Of a stretch of 64,000 bases of DNA, positions 46,050 through 57,554 are shown piece by piece. Position 1 is the stretch's first letter, and every line of letters begins with the position of its first letter. The translations under genes and the position numbers were made by a program. The stretch is taken from the NCBI GenBank assembly GCA_008828725.1, contig MEHQ01004085.1, forward strand, positions 89,292-153,291. The letters are read 5' to 3'. The stretch comes from Saccharina japonica (Eukaryota > Sar > Phaeophyceae > Laminariales > Laminariaceae). Under the pieces are notes generated by a model, which searched no databases, had not been told where the DNA came from, and was given only the letters and a program-made list of their open reading frames with translations.

Positions 46050-47399
46050 CACTCCCCTCGGAAGAATAGGAGAAGACAACAATCCGCATCTGAATCCAAA
46101 AGTATTATAGGTATCAGTAATTGGTTCCCCTGTACGTTGTGCGCAATTAACCAATAGCCAAAGCGTACGGCACGATTCATCAAGACCATCGGCATACTCT
46201 ACTGACGTATTAACCTTGCTCGGCGTATGGGTACCTCCCAACACTTTCTCCCATTTCCTTAAGAACTCCTAAATTCGAACATAAATTCTTCAAGTACTTT
46301 CCAAAAACAATCCATACACATCCAAAACTCCTACTATTATCCCCCAAAACCAAATGCCCCAAAACCCCCGGAAGAAGAAACAAACGAACAAACCAGTGAA
46401 TAAAACCACAACAAGTACTCCACAGAGTCACGGTCAAAGCGAAACGTCCCAGCGTGCAACGGTTTGATGAGAAAGTCGGCATGCTGCTCTGCCGACCGTA
46501 CGTGTTAATATCAAACTACCCGTTAGACACATGCTCCAGACATCTACGTCCTATAATCAAACCATACACAGACACCAGCGCGCATAACTGCTCCACCAGA
46601 GGCAGACCTCCGGTCAGTAGCCTTGCGTGCATAGTCCGCATGCACGTATGATGTAACCCGACTCCACTATCTGCGATGGAAAGTCTTCGTCGTGTTACCG
46701 AGTACAGCTACTATCTCCCCCCTGCTCGGTAGACGACAAAAAATTCATCGTATGGTTGATAGCAAAATGCTGCGATATAATTGTGACTCTAAAATCCCTC
46801 AACCATCAAATCAAAAACCTAATTCAAATCCAAACCCACAAACCAGAAACACCAGCGGTCAATGATAAATACGCACCGTAGACAACGAAACAAACAGAAC
46901 GTCGTTGTCGTTGTATGCGTGCATTCACGTACCAAGACTGCTCGATCCAGCGTTCTAATGCAACTATCCTCTTACCAAAACAAGCATTTAGGCCCTTGAT
47001 ATACCAGGTAAAGCATCGTCTCTCAATCATACCCCAGGTCGTGATAAATGGACTGCCATAACCGAGATACGTGACAATATACAGCTGTTGATGATGTTAT
47101 TTTATAGTATTCTGACATCGTACTTCAGAGGTCGTAGCACGCAATTCAGAATGTCAAATGTCAGATACCAGTGTACCGGGTGCATATAACTCTACTCGTA
47201 TATCCAATGCAAATATATTACAATCCAAGCATCATAAATATTTCGTCTCGTCAATTCCTACTGTAACAAACGATCCAAAAACATTTAATCTACTGTAGGC
47301 CATTGCTACTAAACTTCCCCAACCCTACGCGCTCAACCCCCGTCTCCTGCTCCCTACCCCACGGACTCGACGCCTGTCTTCCGCCGCGGCTCAACGTCA

Positions 47400-47960
47400 C
47401 CGCGGCATGGACTACATCTCATAAATCCGCAGAGTGAGGGTGCAGTTTGACTCGTTGAGCAAAAGGTGCATCGGGTGGTTAGTTTCAGCGCCAGGAACCA
47501 AGTCAAATCGTTGGGTAACGAATCACATCATTGCACTATGTCTGTGGGTAGAATCATGCCATCAAAACTTCCCTCGTGATTCTTCCCAACTTGGTACCCC
47601 TACAATGCGGGGAGTGTTCCGCGCCGGGTTCTCACCGGTCAGGCAAACAAAAAAATCGAGTCCTCTCCACCGATTGTAACGCAGACATGATACAAGGGAG
47701 GAAATTGACTGGTTAATAAACCTCGCCTCGTTGCCTTTTGTACGCTGCTCTCTTCGCCCCCGCCCACCGCACCTCTCCCCCAATATAGTCGACACCTTTG
47801 TCATCACTTGCAGGGGTGGGGTATTTCGACACTCTAAGCTATGTCTTCCAAAGGACGTGCTGGACAAAAGCACACCAACCAGCCTCTCGACCACCGTCTT
47901 GTCTTCGACTGACTGTTGTATCTAAGGAGGGAACAGCAAGCCATCTACCTCCCGAAGAGG
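47400..47960. other. Intergenic, possible unresolved terminal exon
   Basis: A pyrimidine-rich acceptor-like ATCACTTGCAG at about 47814 is followed by a plus-strand frame (to 47925) with KLCLPKDVLDKSTPTSLST. No upstream exon was found, so it is not called as a gene. Confidence 0.3.
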
Positions 47961-47963
47961 GAG

Positions 47964-48347
47964 TTACGCCTTGTCGCGTACGCCGATAACTGATGTCCCG
48001 CTCGACGTGGTCGTCCATTGTCCGGTCCACTCTTGGTCGGGATGTTCAGCGATATATTCGCGCGCCTTCCTCTCGGCGTGATTTTGGTTCATGATCGGTC
48101 CAACATCGACGTCACGGCTAGGTCTGCTGCCGCGTACGCCGATAACTGATGTTCCCGTCGGCGTGGTCGTCCATTGTCCGTTCCACTCTTGGTCGGGATT
48201 TTTAGCGATATATTCGCGCGCCTTCCTCTCGGCGTGTTGCTGGTTCATGATCGGTCCCACATCGACGTCACGCGTAGGTCTGCTTCGAGCTGCTGGTGCT
48301 GGTGCTGCTGGTGCTGGTGCTGCTGCTGTTCCTACTGCTGCTGACAT
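47964..48347 (-). CDS. Two-domain MVL-like mannan-binding lectin
   Basis: A single open frame of 127 residues from the ATG at 48347. After an Ala/Pro-rich leader (residues 1-23) come two domains with a 52-residue period: residues ~27-72 and ~79-124. Each carries RDVDVGPIMNQ, HAERKAREYIA, then PDQEWNGQWTTT or PDQEWTGQWTTT and GTSVIGVR. The GP-x-x-N start, the GQWTT core and the hydrophobic SV-I/V-x-V end match Microcystis viridis lectin (MVL), a 113-residue protein of two 54-residue repeats that binds the oligomannose core. No signal peptide is obvious, which also holds for cyanobacterial MVL. The repeats are about 93% identical in DNA, implying recent duplication or conversion. Its upstream region lies in the 811-bp duplicated block. 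A start further upstream in frame (48518) or a spliced leader exon cannot be excluded. Confidence 0.75.
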   Translation of the reverse strand: MSAAVGTAAAPAPAAPAPAARSRPTRDVDVGPIMNQQHAERKAREYIAKNPDQEWNGQWTTTPTGTSVIGVRGSRPSRDVDVGPIMNQNHAERKAREYIAEHPDQEWTGQWTTTSSGTSVIGVRDKA

Positions 48348-48370
48348 ATCTTCGCGCACACAAGCACGGT

Positions 48371-49990
48371 CGCGTGGTGGTGACACCGTGTCGTATCGGA
48401 TGGGTGGTGGTGATGGTGACGAATATCTCCGCCGCCCCCTCCTTCCTCCGCACAGTGAGCAGCCTGTTGAGCATCCGGGATGAAGAGAAGAGGTACAAGC
48501 GGCGGTTGGAGGTAGCATGCGGCTGTTTCAAGCCGTAGAACATGTACTCCAGATCGGCATCCACCCATAATGTTTCGGTTCGCAAATTAGGGATCAGCCT
48601 AGTTGCTTAGCTCCACAGATTGTGCCGAGAGAGTTCCTACCTACCACACTTCAATTTCAAGGTAGGTGCCTCCCGCCAACCGCCGAAATAATGAAAGTAA
48701 ACGTGCGGTACACAAAGGGATCGAAAACAAAACGAAGAATGACTCACAGTTTGGGGGGAAGATACAGTCAACTCGCTCGCCCTGCTTCATCGGTGTTTAT
48801 ACTAATCAGGGGGTGAGGATACTAGAGCCCTACAAATGATGCTCGTAGCTGCATGGCAACGATGCCAAGAACACGCCGCAGAGTCACGGAACCTGAAAAG
48901 CTTAAAACAATATTTTCAGAGCGGAAACTCAAAGATTATTTTTAATGTGGCATTCCAAGAAAGGTTCAGAACTGCCAGCTGCATATATTTGAGTATCCGC
49001 TCTTACGGGGGTGCATGGCTCACACCTGGAATCGTTGGTTTCCGTACCTGTATCCAAGTGGTTGTCTGCTATGATGGTCATGTTTACATAGGAATTCAAC
49101 GCGACAACTCTGCATTGCAGTTTTTCAACGAACCTGGACAAAGGGAGCATGTTCCAAACGTGTCGCATCTTGTCCTACGGTCGCGTGGTGGTGACGGCGT
49201 CTCGTATCGGATGGGTGGTGGTGATGGTGACGAATATCCCCGCCACCCCCTCGTTTCTCCGCACAGTGAGCAGCCTGTTGAGCATCCGGGATGAAGAGAA
49301 GATGTACAAGCGGTGGTTGGAGGTAGCATGCGGCTGTTTCAAGCCGTAGAACATGTACTCCAGATCGGCATCCACCCAGGATTTCTCCGTACGCGAATTG
49401 GTGATCAGCCTAGTTGCTGAGCTCCACAGACTGTGCCGAGAGAGTTCCTATCTACCACACTTCAATTTCAAGGTAGGTGCCTCCCGCCAACCGCCGAAAT
49501 AATGGAAGTAAACGTACGGTACACAAAGGGATCGAGAACAAAACGAAGAACGACTCACAGTTTGGGGGGAAGATACAGTCTACTCGCTCGCCCTGCTTCA
49601 TCGGTGTTTATACTGATCAGGGGGTGAGGATACTAGAGCCCTACAAATGATGCTCGTAGCTGCATGGCAACGATGCCAAGAACACGCCGCAGAGTCACGG
49701 AACCTGAAAAGCTTAAAACAATATTTTCAGAGCGGAAACTCAAAGATTATTTTTAATGTGGCATTCCAAGAAAGGTTCAGAACTGCCAGCTGCATATATT
49801 TGAGTATCCGCTCTTACGGGGGTGCATGGCTCACACCTGGAATCGTTGGTTTCCGTACCTGTATCCAAGTGGTTGTCTGCTATGATGGTCATGTTTACAT
49901 AGGAATTCAACGCGACAACTCTGCATTGCAGTTTTTCAACGAACCTGGACAAAGGGAGCATGTTCCAAACGTGTCGCATCTTGTCCTACG
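48371..49990 (+). repeat. Tandem duplication, 811-bp period, two copies
   Basis: Copy A at about 48371-49180 and copy B at about 49181-49991, with a partial third start at 49991. The right part (from about 48836 and 49647) appears identical in both, while the left part has scattered differences, including near 48570-48610. Each copy starts with GGTGGTGAY-type repeats, then an exon-like piece with an acceptor CCGCACAG and a GTAGGTGC donor. Confidence 0.85.
48449..48660 (+). pseudogene. Exon-like fragment in copy A (broken), paralogue in copy B
   Basis: After TCCGCACAG the frame reads SSLLSIRDEEKRYKRRLE, meets an in-frame TAG, then continues to a GTAGGTGC donor. In copy B the second half reads ELVISLVAELHRLCRESSYL, while copy A has a further TAG inside it. 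The pattern fits fragments of an unknown gene carried by the duplication, with copy A more damaged. The protein family is not recognised. Confidence 0.35.
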
Positions 49991-50140
49991 GTCGCGTGGC
50001 GGTGACATTGTCAATCGTATGGTTGATGGTGACAGGGTGTTGTCCCGTCGCGTGCGTGTGAGTGGTGGTGGCACGGTGTTGTCCCATCCCGTGGGTGGTG
50101 GTGACAGGGTGTGGTTTTGACCGTATTGGAGGGGTGATGA
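49991..50140 (+). repeat. GGTGGTGACA minisatellite
   Basis: Repeats of GGTGGTGRCA.GGTGTTGTCC at the right edge of the 811-bp duplication. They resemble the starts of copies A and B. Confidence 0.65.
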
Positions 50141-50560
50141 TAACGAATATTTCCGCCGCATCCAGTCCCTCCCTCTGCGTGCGTCGTCGCGCAACGTCTG
50201 CGTTTCCTCCTGGTGTGCGAAACCATCCGCACGAGCAAGGATGAGGGCCGGATTGATCGGAGAAAAGCGTGAGACCTGTGAAGCAACCCTGTCAACACTG
50301 CGTCTGAAAGCAAAACTCAGTATACATGGACGGGACGCTGGGTGGGCGAGCAGCTGTTTCGTCTTCGTATCGAATACCGGTATAGGTCCCACGCCTTTGT
50401 GAATCTGTCGAGTTGTCGTCTCAACACAGAGTTTACTGTTTCTAACATGTCCGCATCTAGTAGCAATATTGCGACGATAGGGCAGGATGTACCGTAAACC
50501 CTTCGCGAACACACGGGTGAGGACGTTTTTCAACCCGCGACTAGCTTGACGAACATGGCC

Positions 50561-53500
50561 CTACCGACGACGAATGGTGTGTCGTTGGCGATGGCCTGAA
50601 CTGCGCACTCTGTGTAGGCCTTCGGATACCTGTTGCTGTCGCAGTTGTTCCTGCCACGATGCCTGTCGCTCCAGCTCTTGTTGGATTGCCCTTTCGATCT
50701 GCTCCGCCTCGGCTCGCTTGGCGGCCAGACAGTCGTTCTCGGTCAACAGGAGGTTGAGCTTGCCTGGTCGTTTCAGTTGTGAGCAACAAGACGTGGTGTT
50801 TTGTGGCATCTACACATGTAGCAAAGCAGAAATCTAGTTGAGGTGGTCCGAAAAAGACAAACCAACCACCACAGTGGTACATACATAACAGCGTTGCTTC
50901 TGGGGTTCCGACAACAGTCGGGGGTGTCGCGATACCCGGCAAGGCGCTCTTCTTGCAGTCACGGGCTCTTTACAACTCTAGTCAACGCGTTGGCGAGGGC
51001 GTGAACCCGACATAATCGCACGTCGGGGAGTACAGCATGCAATCTCGTCTCCAAGCGTGCTGTTGCTACTCGCGACGTTTCTTCGCGGGTAAGGTACCCG
51101 CTCGCCAAAAGCATCTCGAGGCCCGATGCCGTTCATAGGCGTGGTTTGCAGAGCTACTCGTGCGCTTCGCCCAACCGCACTACAAGAGAGCTGAGATTTG
51201 GTGCGAACCTCCCTTTATCAGCCCGCCCGCTCTCCGCCCCTACCTACACGGTGGATGACGCGCCTCATTCTTTGCGAGAAATCGCATCGCTATTTCTCCT
51301 TCTACACGGAAACAGTGCTACCTTGTGTCTGAAAGTAGCATCAACTTGCCGTTACCCCCCTATAATATGAGACGGAGCACGACCGAATTCTACAACGGTA
51401 GACACACAGCAGCACTTTCAGCCAAGGTAAACGGGGAGCATGAGGGAGACGAGGAGAAAGCTGAACCGAAAAGCACGCGGGTGCTGTTCTGTTTGTCCCA
51501 TGCAAGACTCCAATGTACACAACTGTAGTCCCCAGACAACCCGTCGTGCCATATCGCTACATACATACGAGTCCCCACCTTGTACGCTGTTCTTGAACGC
51601 CGCCAGCGTAAGAAGCGGCGGAAGATCGTCACGAAGACCCTCGTAAGCGTCGACCTTCGTCACGACGTCGCCCACCAGCTTGTTGTGCAGCTTAGTGCAC
51701 ATGCCGTCCCAGACCGATTCCACTTGTCGCCTGCTCATCGGCAACCCTCTCCGTATGGCGACCAGCTGCTCGAGATGGACAAAGACAGGAAGTAATAACA
51801 AAACGAAAAGTGTTTTTTTCCCCTGCAATTGCTTGTTGTCGAACAAATCACATTGAATTCAAATCTTAATTTTGTATTACATACATGGTGACCGTAGGCC
51901 AACCTCCGAGGTTCTGGATGAATCAGGGCTCCTTCTACTGCGGCAGTTGGTGGAGAGTACTGGAAAACGGTAGTCTTGGGTTTCATGCAATGGAAACTAT
52001 TGTAGTAACATGCACCTATAGGGACCGTTCAAAACTCGTCGACTTCCCCCGATTTCCCCAGTTTTTCAGATTTTCGCACACCGCGCATCGGAAAACGCAT
52101 GCAAGTTGGGAAAACCAGGCAACACCGTCAGAAACTCTTGAGCTCTGATTTTTCGGAGGGGGGGGGGGGGGAGAAAAGTGGGAAAGTTGCACACCGAAAC
52201 CCGAGCCGGACGACAGAAATAAAAAAAAAACTTGAACCCTAAATGCTCAGCTTGAGGTGTTAAAGACGAAAATCCCTCGGTTTCAGGCAGAGCGTGATCA
52301 CCTGGACGTCGACGTGGCCGATTTGCGCTTGGTTGATCAGACCGTCAACCTCTGTCTGCGCTGCAGCAACCTGACCCTCCTGGCGATCGTAGCATCCTCC
52401 AGCGCGCTGAGCAATGGCCAGGTCCAACATCCCCCTCCCTCTGTCGACCGCGGCCCGAGCTAGACTCTGGGTGGTCGGAACCGTGACGTCACACGACGGC
52501 GAGACAAAGGAAAATCCTTATCGGAATCGGAAATGGCCCCTACGCCCCGTTACCACCATGTATGTGGCAAGAAATGAGATTGATTTGCTCAATTTATCTA
52601 GGCCCACTCGACTCTTCTCTCTCGCACAGAGGGTGCCGACACAAACACTGTTCCGAATGCGGTATCACACATCATGTTTCATGCTGTATCCAGACGTTTC
52701 CAGACTGCGGTACTGGTTTTATTGTATGAATGCCGTACCTGTGTCTCCCGAGTGTAGCACTCCACCGCGGTGCTCGTTGCCTTGTCCAGGAGCTTTGTCG
52801 TATCAGCCTTTGACTTCGGGCGATCCACTGGGAGATGCAGGGGGGGATGTTTCGGCATTCGGTGTTCGGTGAGTGCATCAAGCGCCAACGAGAGACGAGT
52901 CAAAGGAGATGAGCAATGTACATACTCCAAGCAAAACAAATGGAGCCGCACTATCCAACCAAAATTTAGGTGATCGGGGAACGGTAGCTGAGTTGGGGGG
53001 GGCGGAAGCGCGGGAGAAAGAGAGTCAAAGAACAAGACCGTCCATCCTCTTTCACCGCACGATTGTACAACGGCAGCACAGTTTCGAAGAGACCCACAGG
53101 GTGTTCGTTTGGATCGTGTCAGCAACGACGGTTACAAAAGTTGTAGAGGGTTGCGTATATATTCGCAGGCGTTATTATGGAATTCTTGCCTCGTGCGGGA
53201 CGAGAGTTCGAGCACTCCGCTCTCTCTCCGCTCTCTCTCTCTCTCTCGCTCTGTCCTTTAATGCAACGACCTTAAAACATCTCATCAGACTGCGGGGCAG
53301 TCAGGGCATCCAGATTTGCAATCTACGAACACAGGGAAGGGAGGTGTTGAAATCGCCATATCCACACCCGTAGACTCCGTTGATCACGACTTCGAGTTCG
53401 TTCCAAGATTGCAATTCATACAGGTACGCCTAATCCATGCAGAGACTTCTACATTTACTGAAAGACAGAAACTGTCGGGAAGTTGCTGCCAACGCCGCGG

Positions 53501-56274
53501 AGAATCCTTGCTGCACGAACAGTGGAGACCGAATACTGCGGTGGTGCGTGACACCTATAAACCAATACTGCTCCTCACCACCCAATTGAGAGAGGGTGTT
53601 ATAAAACACCTCCTTGGACTCCAAGTATGCTCCCTCGGCGCGCTCCACATGCACGGACTCCATCATACTGTTTGGAATGCAACGAGTCGGGACAAGAGTG
53701 GCAGAATTAAACAATACCTAATTACAGCCTCTGAAACATTTCCAAACGTTGCGGAGTACGTGGACGCGGGGGGGGGGCGGTGCATCTTTGCTGCGTCAGA
53801 TGGTCGGTTCCATATACAACCGTCTGCAAAACGGTTGCCGCCAAAAAAACGAAGATAAATCAAAGCCAGAAGCAGCGCTCTAAAAACTCCAATTTCACTA
53901 CTGTAGTCTTTTGTTTCTCAGCTCGTAAAATTGTGAATAGAAAAACAAACATGGTTCCACCTCGTGCGAGCGGCGGGTGCCTTGTTGGCTGCACTGCTCA
54001 AACGTTAACTACATGTACCACAAAAGTTTGTTTCAATCATTTGAAGGATAAAAATCAAATTTACCGGGTGGGTCCTTAACTTGGACACAACCAACCCACC
54101 TCAGCGGGACGAGGTTGCTTGATCCCTCGTTTATCGCTTCACACACTTTAGTCAGCAGCGCCGCCAGCGCAACTCCGCCCTCGATAGACCTATCTCCAAA
54201 CTTATGGGGCTCGACCAGCAACTCCGTTGCGAGCACGCGGCGCAGTTCGCTGACCTTTTCCGTGAACTCTGCCGATACCTCTGCCTGCAGGATCTCGCGC
54301 TCTACACGCGCACGGCAGTGGAACGGGGTAGGGCGATGCTGCGGAATTACGAGTTGTCCACAGAGTGTGTCAGGCATGGGAGAAAACTACAGCAGCAGCA
54401 GCAGCCACGGGCAGCAAGTTGTTTGTGTCTTAAGGACAGCGTCGCAAGTCTAAGCTATCGTATGGCATTTATCTCCTGTCAACGATAGTCACCAGCCCTG
54501 CTGGGGCCACAGAGTTATCTACCGTGTTTTGGCATCAAAAGGGGCTCTCGTGCATAGCACACAAGCGATCTGGATCTCCTCGTAAACGTTGACTGTCTCT
54601 GCTGTCGGACCGGGGAAGAGCGGTTACAACCATGCACTGCTGTATGGGAACGTGTGTCGACTCCGCCCCCGTCAAACAAGAATTGTTCATCTATTCCGGG
54701 ACACAAGAGCACCAATCCATCACATGTGGAGTGGCCTACTTACAGAGTTGGAAGTGAGATTCTTCTCCAAACCACCCGCTTACCGCCATCGATGTCGCGG
54801 TGAGGAGGGGGCAAGCAGCACACACGAGTGCTCTGAAATGCCTGGTCGAGTAGCTTCCGTTTCTCGTTGCGCTCTTTCAGCGCGTCTCCCGCTGGGGTGT
54901 TGGGGGCCGTCTCGTCTTCTTGCTCGAAGATGAGTTCGTGCGAACTCTGCTCTTGCGTGCTGGACACGTCACGCAGGAGAATGATCAGGTGCCCGAAGGA
55001 GTCCTCGCGTTCTTCAGGGCTCAGCAGGCTCGCGGCGTACGTCATGGCTGATAGTTTGTCAAGCATGGTGGCCCTGTTGGGAAGTCCTTTCCAGTTGTAG
55101 ATGACAACCTGCCGAACGGGAACCATGACCGAGAGAGAGAGAGAGGGGGGGAAGGGGGTGTACACCATTTTCATGCATGGCCGTAGTCGTATGACCATAG
55201 ACCCTCGCATCCCTACAATGCCGGGACGGAGTATGTCGGGTTTTTCACCGACCAGGCAGACATTGCTAGCACCAAGCGCGAAGAGCCGTGAGGTGTTGGG
55301 CGAGTCGCAGGAAGGGTGAGCTGCATCCTACTAAGCACCGCTTTGAGGCGGACTTGCATATGGATGACAGCTTCAATGAGTTCGTATAATTTATGGTGTG
55401 GCCACTTCCTGAGAGGGGGGGTGGGTGTACTCATGTCGTGCACGGCCGTAGTCGTATGACCATAGACCCTCGCATCCCTACAATTCCGGGACGGAGCACG
55501 TTGGGGGGGGGGGGGCAACGATGACAGTACGAAACATTACGCATTAATCGTGACTAACTACGACGTTGAAATACGGTCGGTGTAGTTGGTACAACGGACA
55601 AAATTTTCCCAGGCTTTGGACGCGCCAAAAACTTATTTTCTCTCGCGGTACCTTGTCAACACTCTCTCTGGGTCGGCTAGTTGGGACCGTTGCGACAGAA
55701 CCCCCCGTCCGTGATACGTCTCCGTGTACCGCAAGATCAATCGCACCGGAACAGCCTGCCGCTTGACGGATCTCACCTTAGAGAGAAGAAGGAGCGGGGT
55801 CACCAGTTTTGTGTCGTACGAATCGCCGTTGTCTCCCTGGCCTTCCACGTCCACGAATCCAATATCCGGCGCCTGCTGCGGCTGCGATTCTCTTGTCGAA
55901 GCCTGCTCGGACGGGGACCCCCACCACCAACTGCGCCATCCTTCGCCGTCAACCACGGGGGGCGGCGGTGGTGGTGGTGAAGATAAAGATGAAGATGAAA
56001 TTTGCTCTATAGAGCGCGTCGTTGTCGAGATGGAGGCGCCCACAGTGCAAGGCCTTGGTCCTCCTGCGACCGCGAACACGTCTTTGCCGCTGCTGGTGTT
56101 GTTGTCGTCGTCGCTCTCCGGAGCGACGAGAGCGTTCATGAAGAACGATTTACCCGTTCTAGCCTGTCCCCAGATGGTGATCAGATTCAACGGTTTCTTC
56201 GACGGGAAGTATTTCTTCAACGCCGGGCCACCTTCTTTCGCGAGGCACACACACTGCGTCGTTTTTCGTTGCGA

Positions 56275-56313
<39 letters not shown>

Positions 56314-56472
56314 TGAGCCACCACGAGCGGCAGCAGCAGCAGTCGAGGGAGCGATCTCGAGCAGTTTGGCGGAGGGGTTTTCCTCCGGAGTGCTGGTGGC
56401 GGTGGGACATGTACGAGGAAAGGAGTGAGACGAAAATGATCGCGTGTTTGTACATATGTGAGAGACAAACAC
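50561..56472 (-). CDS. GBP-like large GTPase (dynamin superfamily)
   Basis: Eight exons join in phase: 56472-55777, 55108-54784, 54301-54100, 53667-53579, 52827-52739, 52466-52302, 51768-51579 and 50763-50561, 652 residues. G1 is GQARTGKS (about residue 103), including the GBP-type P-loop arginine; G3 is DVEGQGD (about 208); the GBP-specific guanine motif is LLRDV (about 277). KVVIYNWKGLPN links exons 1 and 2, and VCCLPPPHRD marks the end of the G domain. The helical GBP middle follows (EFTEKVSELRRVLATELL, GGVALAALLTKVCEAINEGS) with a charged coiled-coil C-terminus (AKRAEAEQIERAIQQELERQ). No C-terminal CaaX is seen. Family knowledge: these enzymes oligomerise and hydrolyse GTP, often on membranes. 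Unusual are an Ala/Ser-rich N-terminal leader with a poly-Ser run and a Ser/Pro-rich insertion between G2 and G3. Introns hold repeat copies. The start ATG is uncertain. Confidence 0.88.
55150..55520 (+). repeat. Poly-G-headed repeat family, copies 7 and 8 (in GTPase intron 1)
   Basis: Copies at about 55150-55260 and 55415-55515 share GGCCGTAGTCGTATGACCAT, AGACCCTCGCATCCCTACAA and a CCGGGACGGAG end. Both follow G-rich runs and lie antisense to the host gene. Confidence 0.8.
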
Positions 56473-56479
56473 ATTTACG

Positions 56480-57540
56480 CTTACAATGCGATACCGATTT
56501 ATGGGGGTAGTATTAATAGTCGAAATATCTAGTCTAACGTGATGTACCGGGGAACCGTTTCTTAGCTCCCTGGCAGAACGCCTTACAAACGCAACCCGTA
56601 CGCATTTTTTTTCGTCTCCAGCAGTGGTGTATCTATGTAGATTAGTGTTAGCGGGCTAGTCCTTGCGGGCGCTGCACAACAGTCAAGGTTTAGAGGGGCC
56701 ACCAGGGCGTAAAACCTTAAATTAGTTATGATAACAGACGCTTCGGCATGAGTGCCGTATGTGACACAAGAGGGCACAACCCCTGGGGCAATTTTAAAGG
56801 CCGATCTCTCTACGGCAACGAGGGTGCTAATACCAACGTATGTATGCGTCGTTGCAAACGTCTCCACGACATGTTTCCATTTTGCCGTCCTTGTGGACGT
56901 CGACACCTTCGTTGCTGTAGGAGCAATCGGGTTGTGAAATTCGGGCCAGGGGGGTGTGAAATATTGTGTCAATGACGGTAAACGTCAAATAAATCTATTG
57001 GGTGAGCAGCCATGCGCATGTGAGAAGCGAACCAGGTTTGATCATAGTCACAAAAAAAAAACGTCTGCCAAGAGTCGAAGGATGCGAGAATGCTTATTTT
57101 ATTGGGCTGGGCACTGGCACAGTATGTACTGGCAGTGGTAATCTACTGCCAGTAGTATTCTACCGATTAACCCGGCCAGTGTATTCGCCAGTAGGTTTTC
57201 AATTGATTACCTCCAAGAAACACGACATGGCATAGTACGGAAACCCATCAAATGCGTTTCGGAAGGAGCGAGGAGAGAGAAGAGACAGTGTACTGCTGCA
57301 GTCCAGTATACTGATTGATTTTAACAACAGTATAATCGCTACTGACCAAGCCAGCCAGTGCCCAGACCAATTATTGTAGGAGTCAGCGCCTTTCCGTGTT
57401 TTCACGAAAAACAACTCCGCACCCTGCCTCACCGGATTTTTTTTTAACGACTGTTTTAGATGGGTGGATATATTTTTCCTGCCTGTGTGCGCGCACGTTA
57501 AATAACACCCCCTGCTGCTGCGACCCCTGAATTAAATATT
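56480..57540. other. Region upstream of the GTPase gene, no gene called
   Basis: A 129-codon minus-strand frame (56972-56583) has no recognised domain. The region may include the promoter of the GTPase gene. A diverged CTGGCAGTGGTAATCTACTG block at 57129 resembles part of 58105-58150. Confidence 0.4.
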
Positions 57541-57554
57541 GCAAGGGTGTGTTA

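Larger units (their letters stand above)
43560..47400. other. AT-rich, G-poor tract without recognised genes
   Basis: From about 44.1 to 47.3 kb the plus strand is rich in A and C and markedly poor in G, most extreme near 46250-46450. It contains a tandem repeat at 45614-45765 and a duplicated 29-bp word at 45991-46049. No exon chain was found on either strand. Confidence 0.5.

Noticed and set aside
48836-49294. 152-codon plus-strand frame and its duplicate at 49647
   Set aside because: Preserved only because the DNA is a recent duplicate; no domain, no codon-position evidence.
56583-56972. 129-codon minus-strand frame as a 5' exon of the GTPase gene
   Set aside because: No acceptable donor in phase with exon 56472-55777 and no GBP-like sequence.
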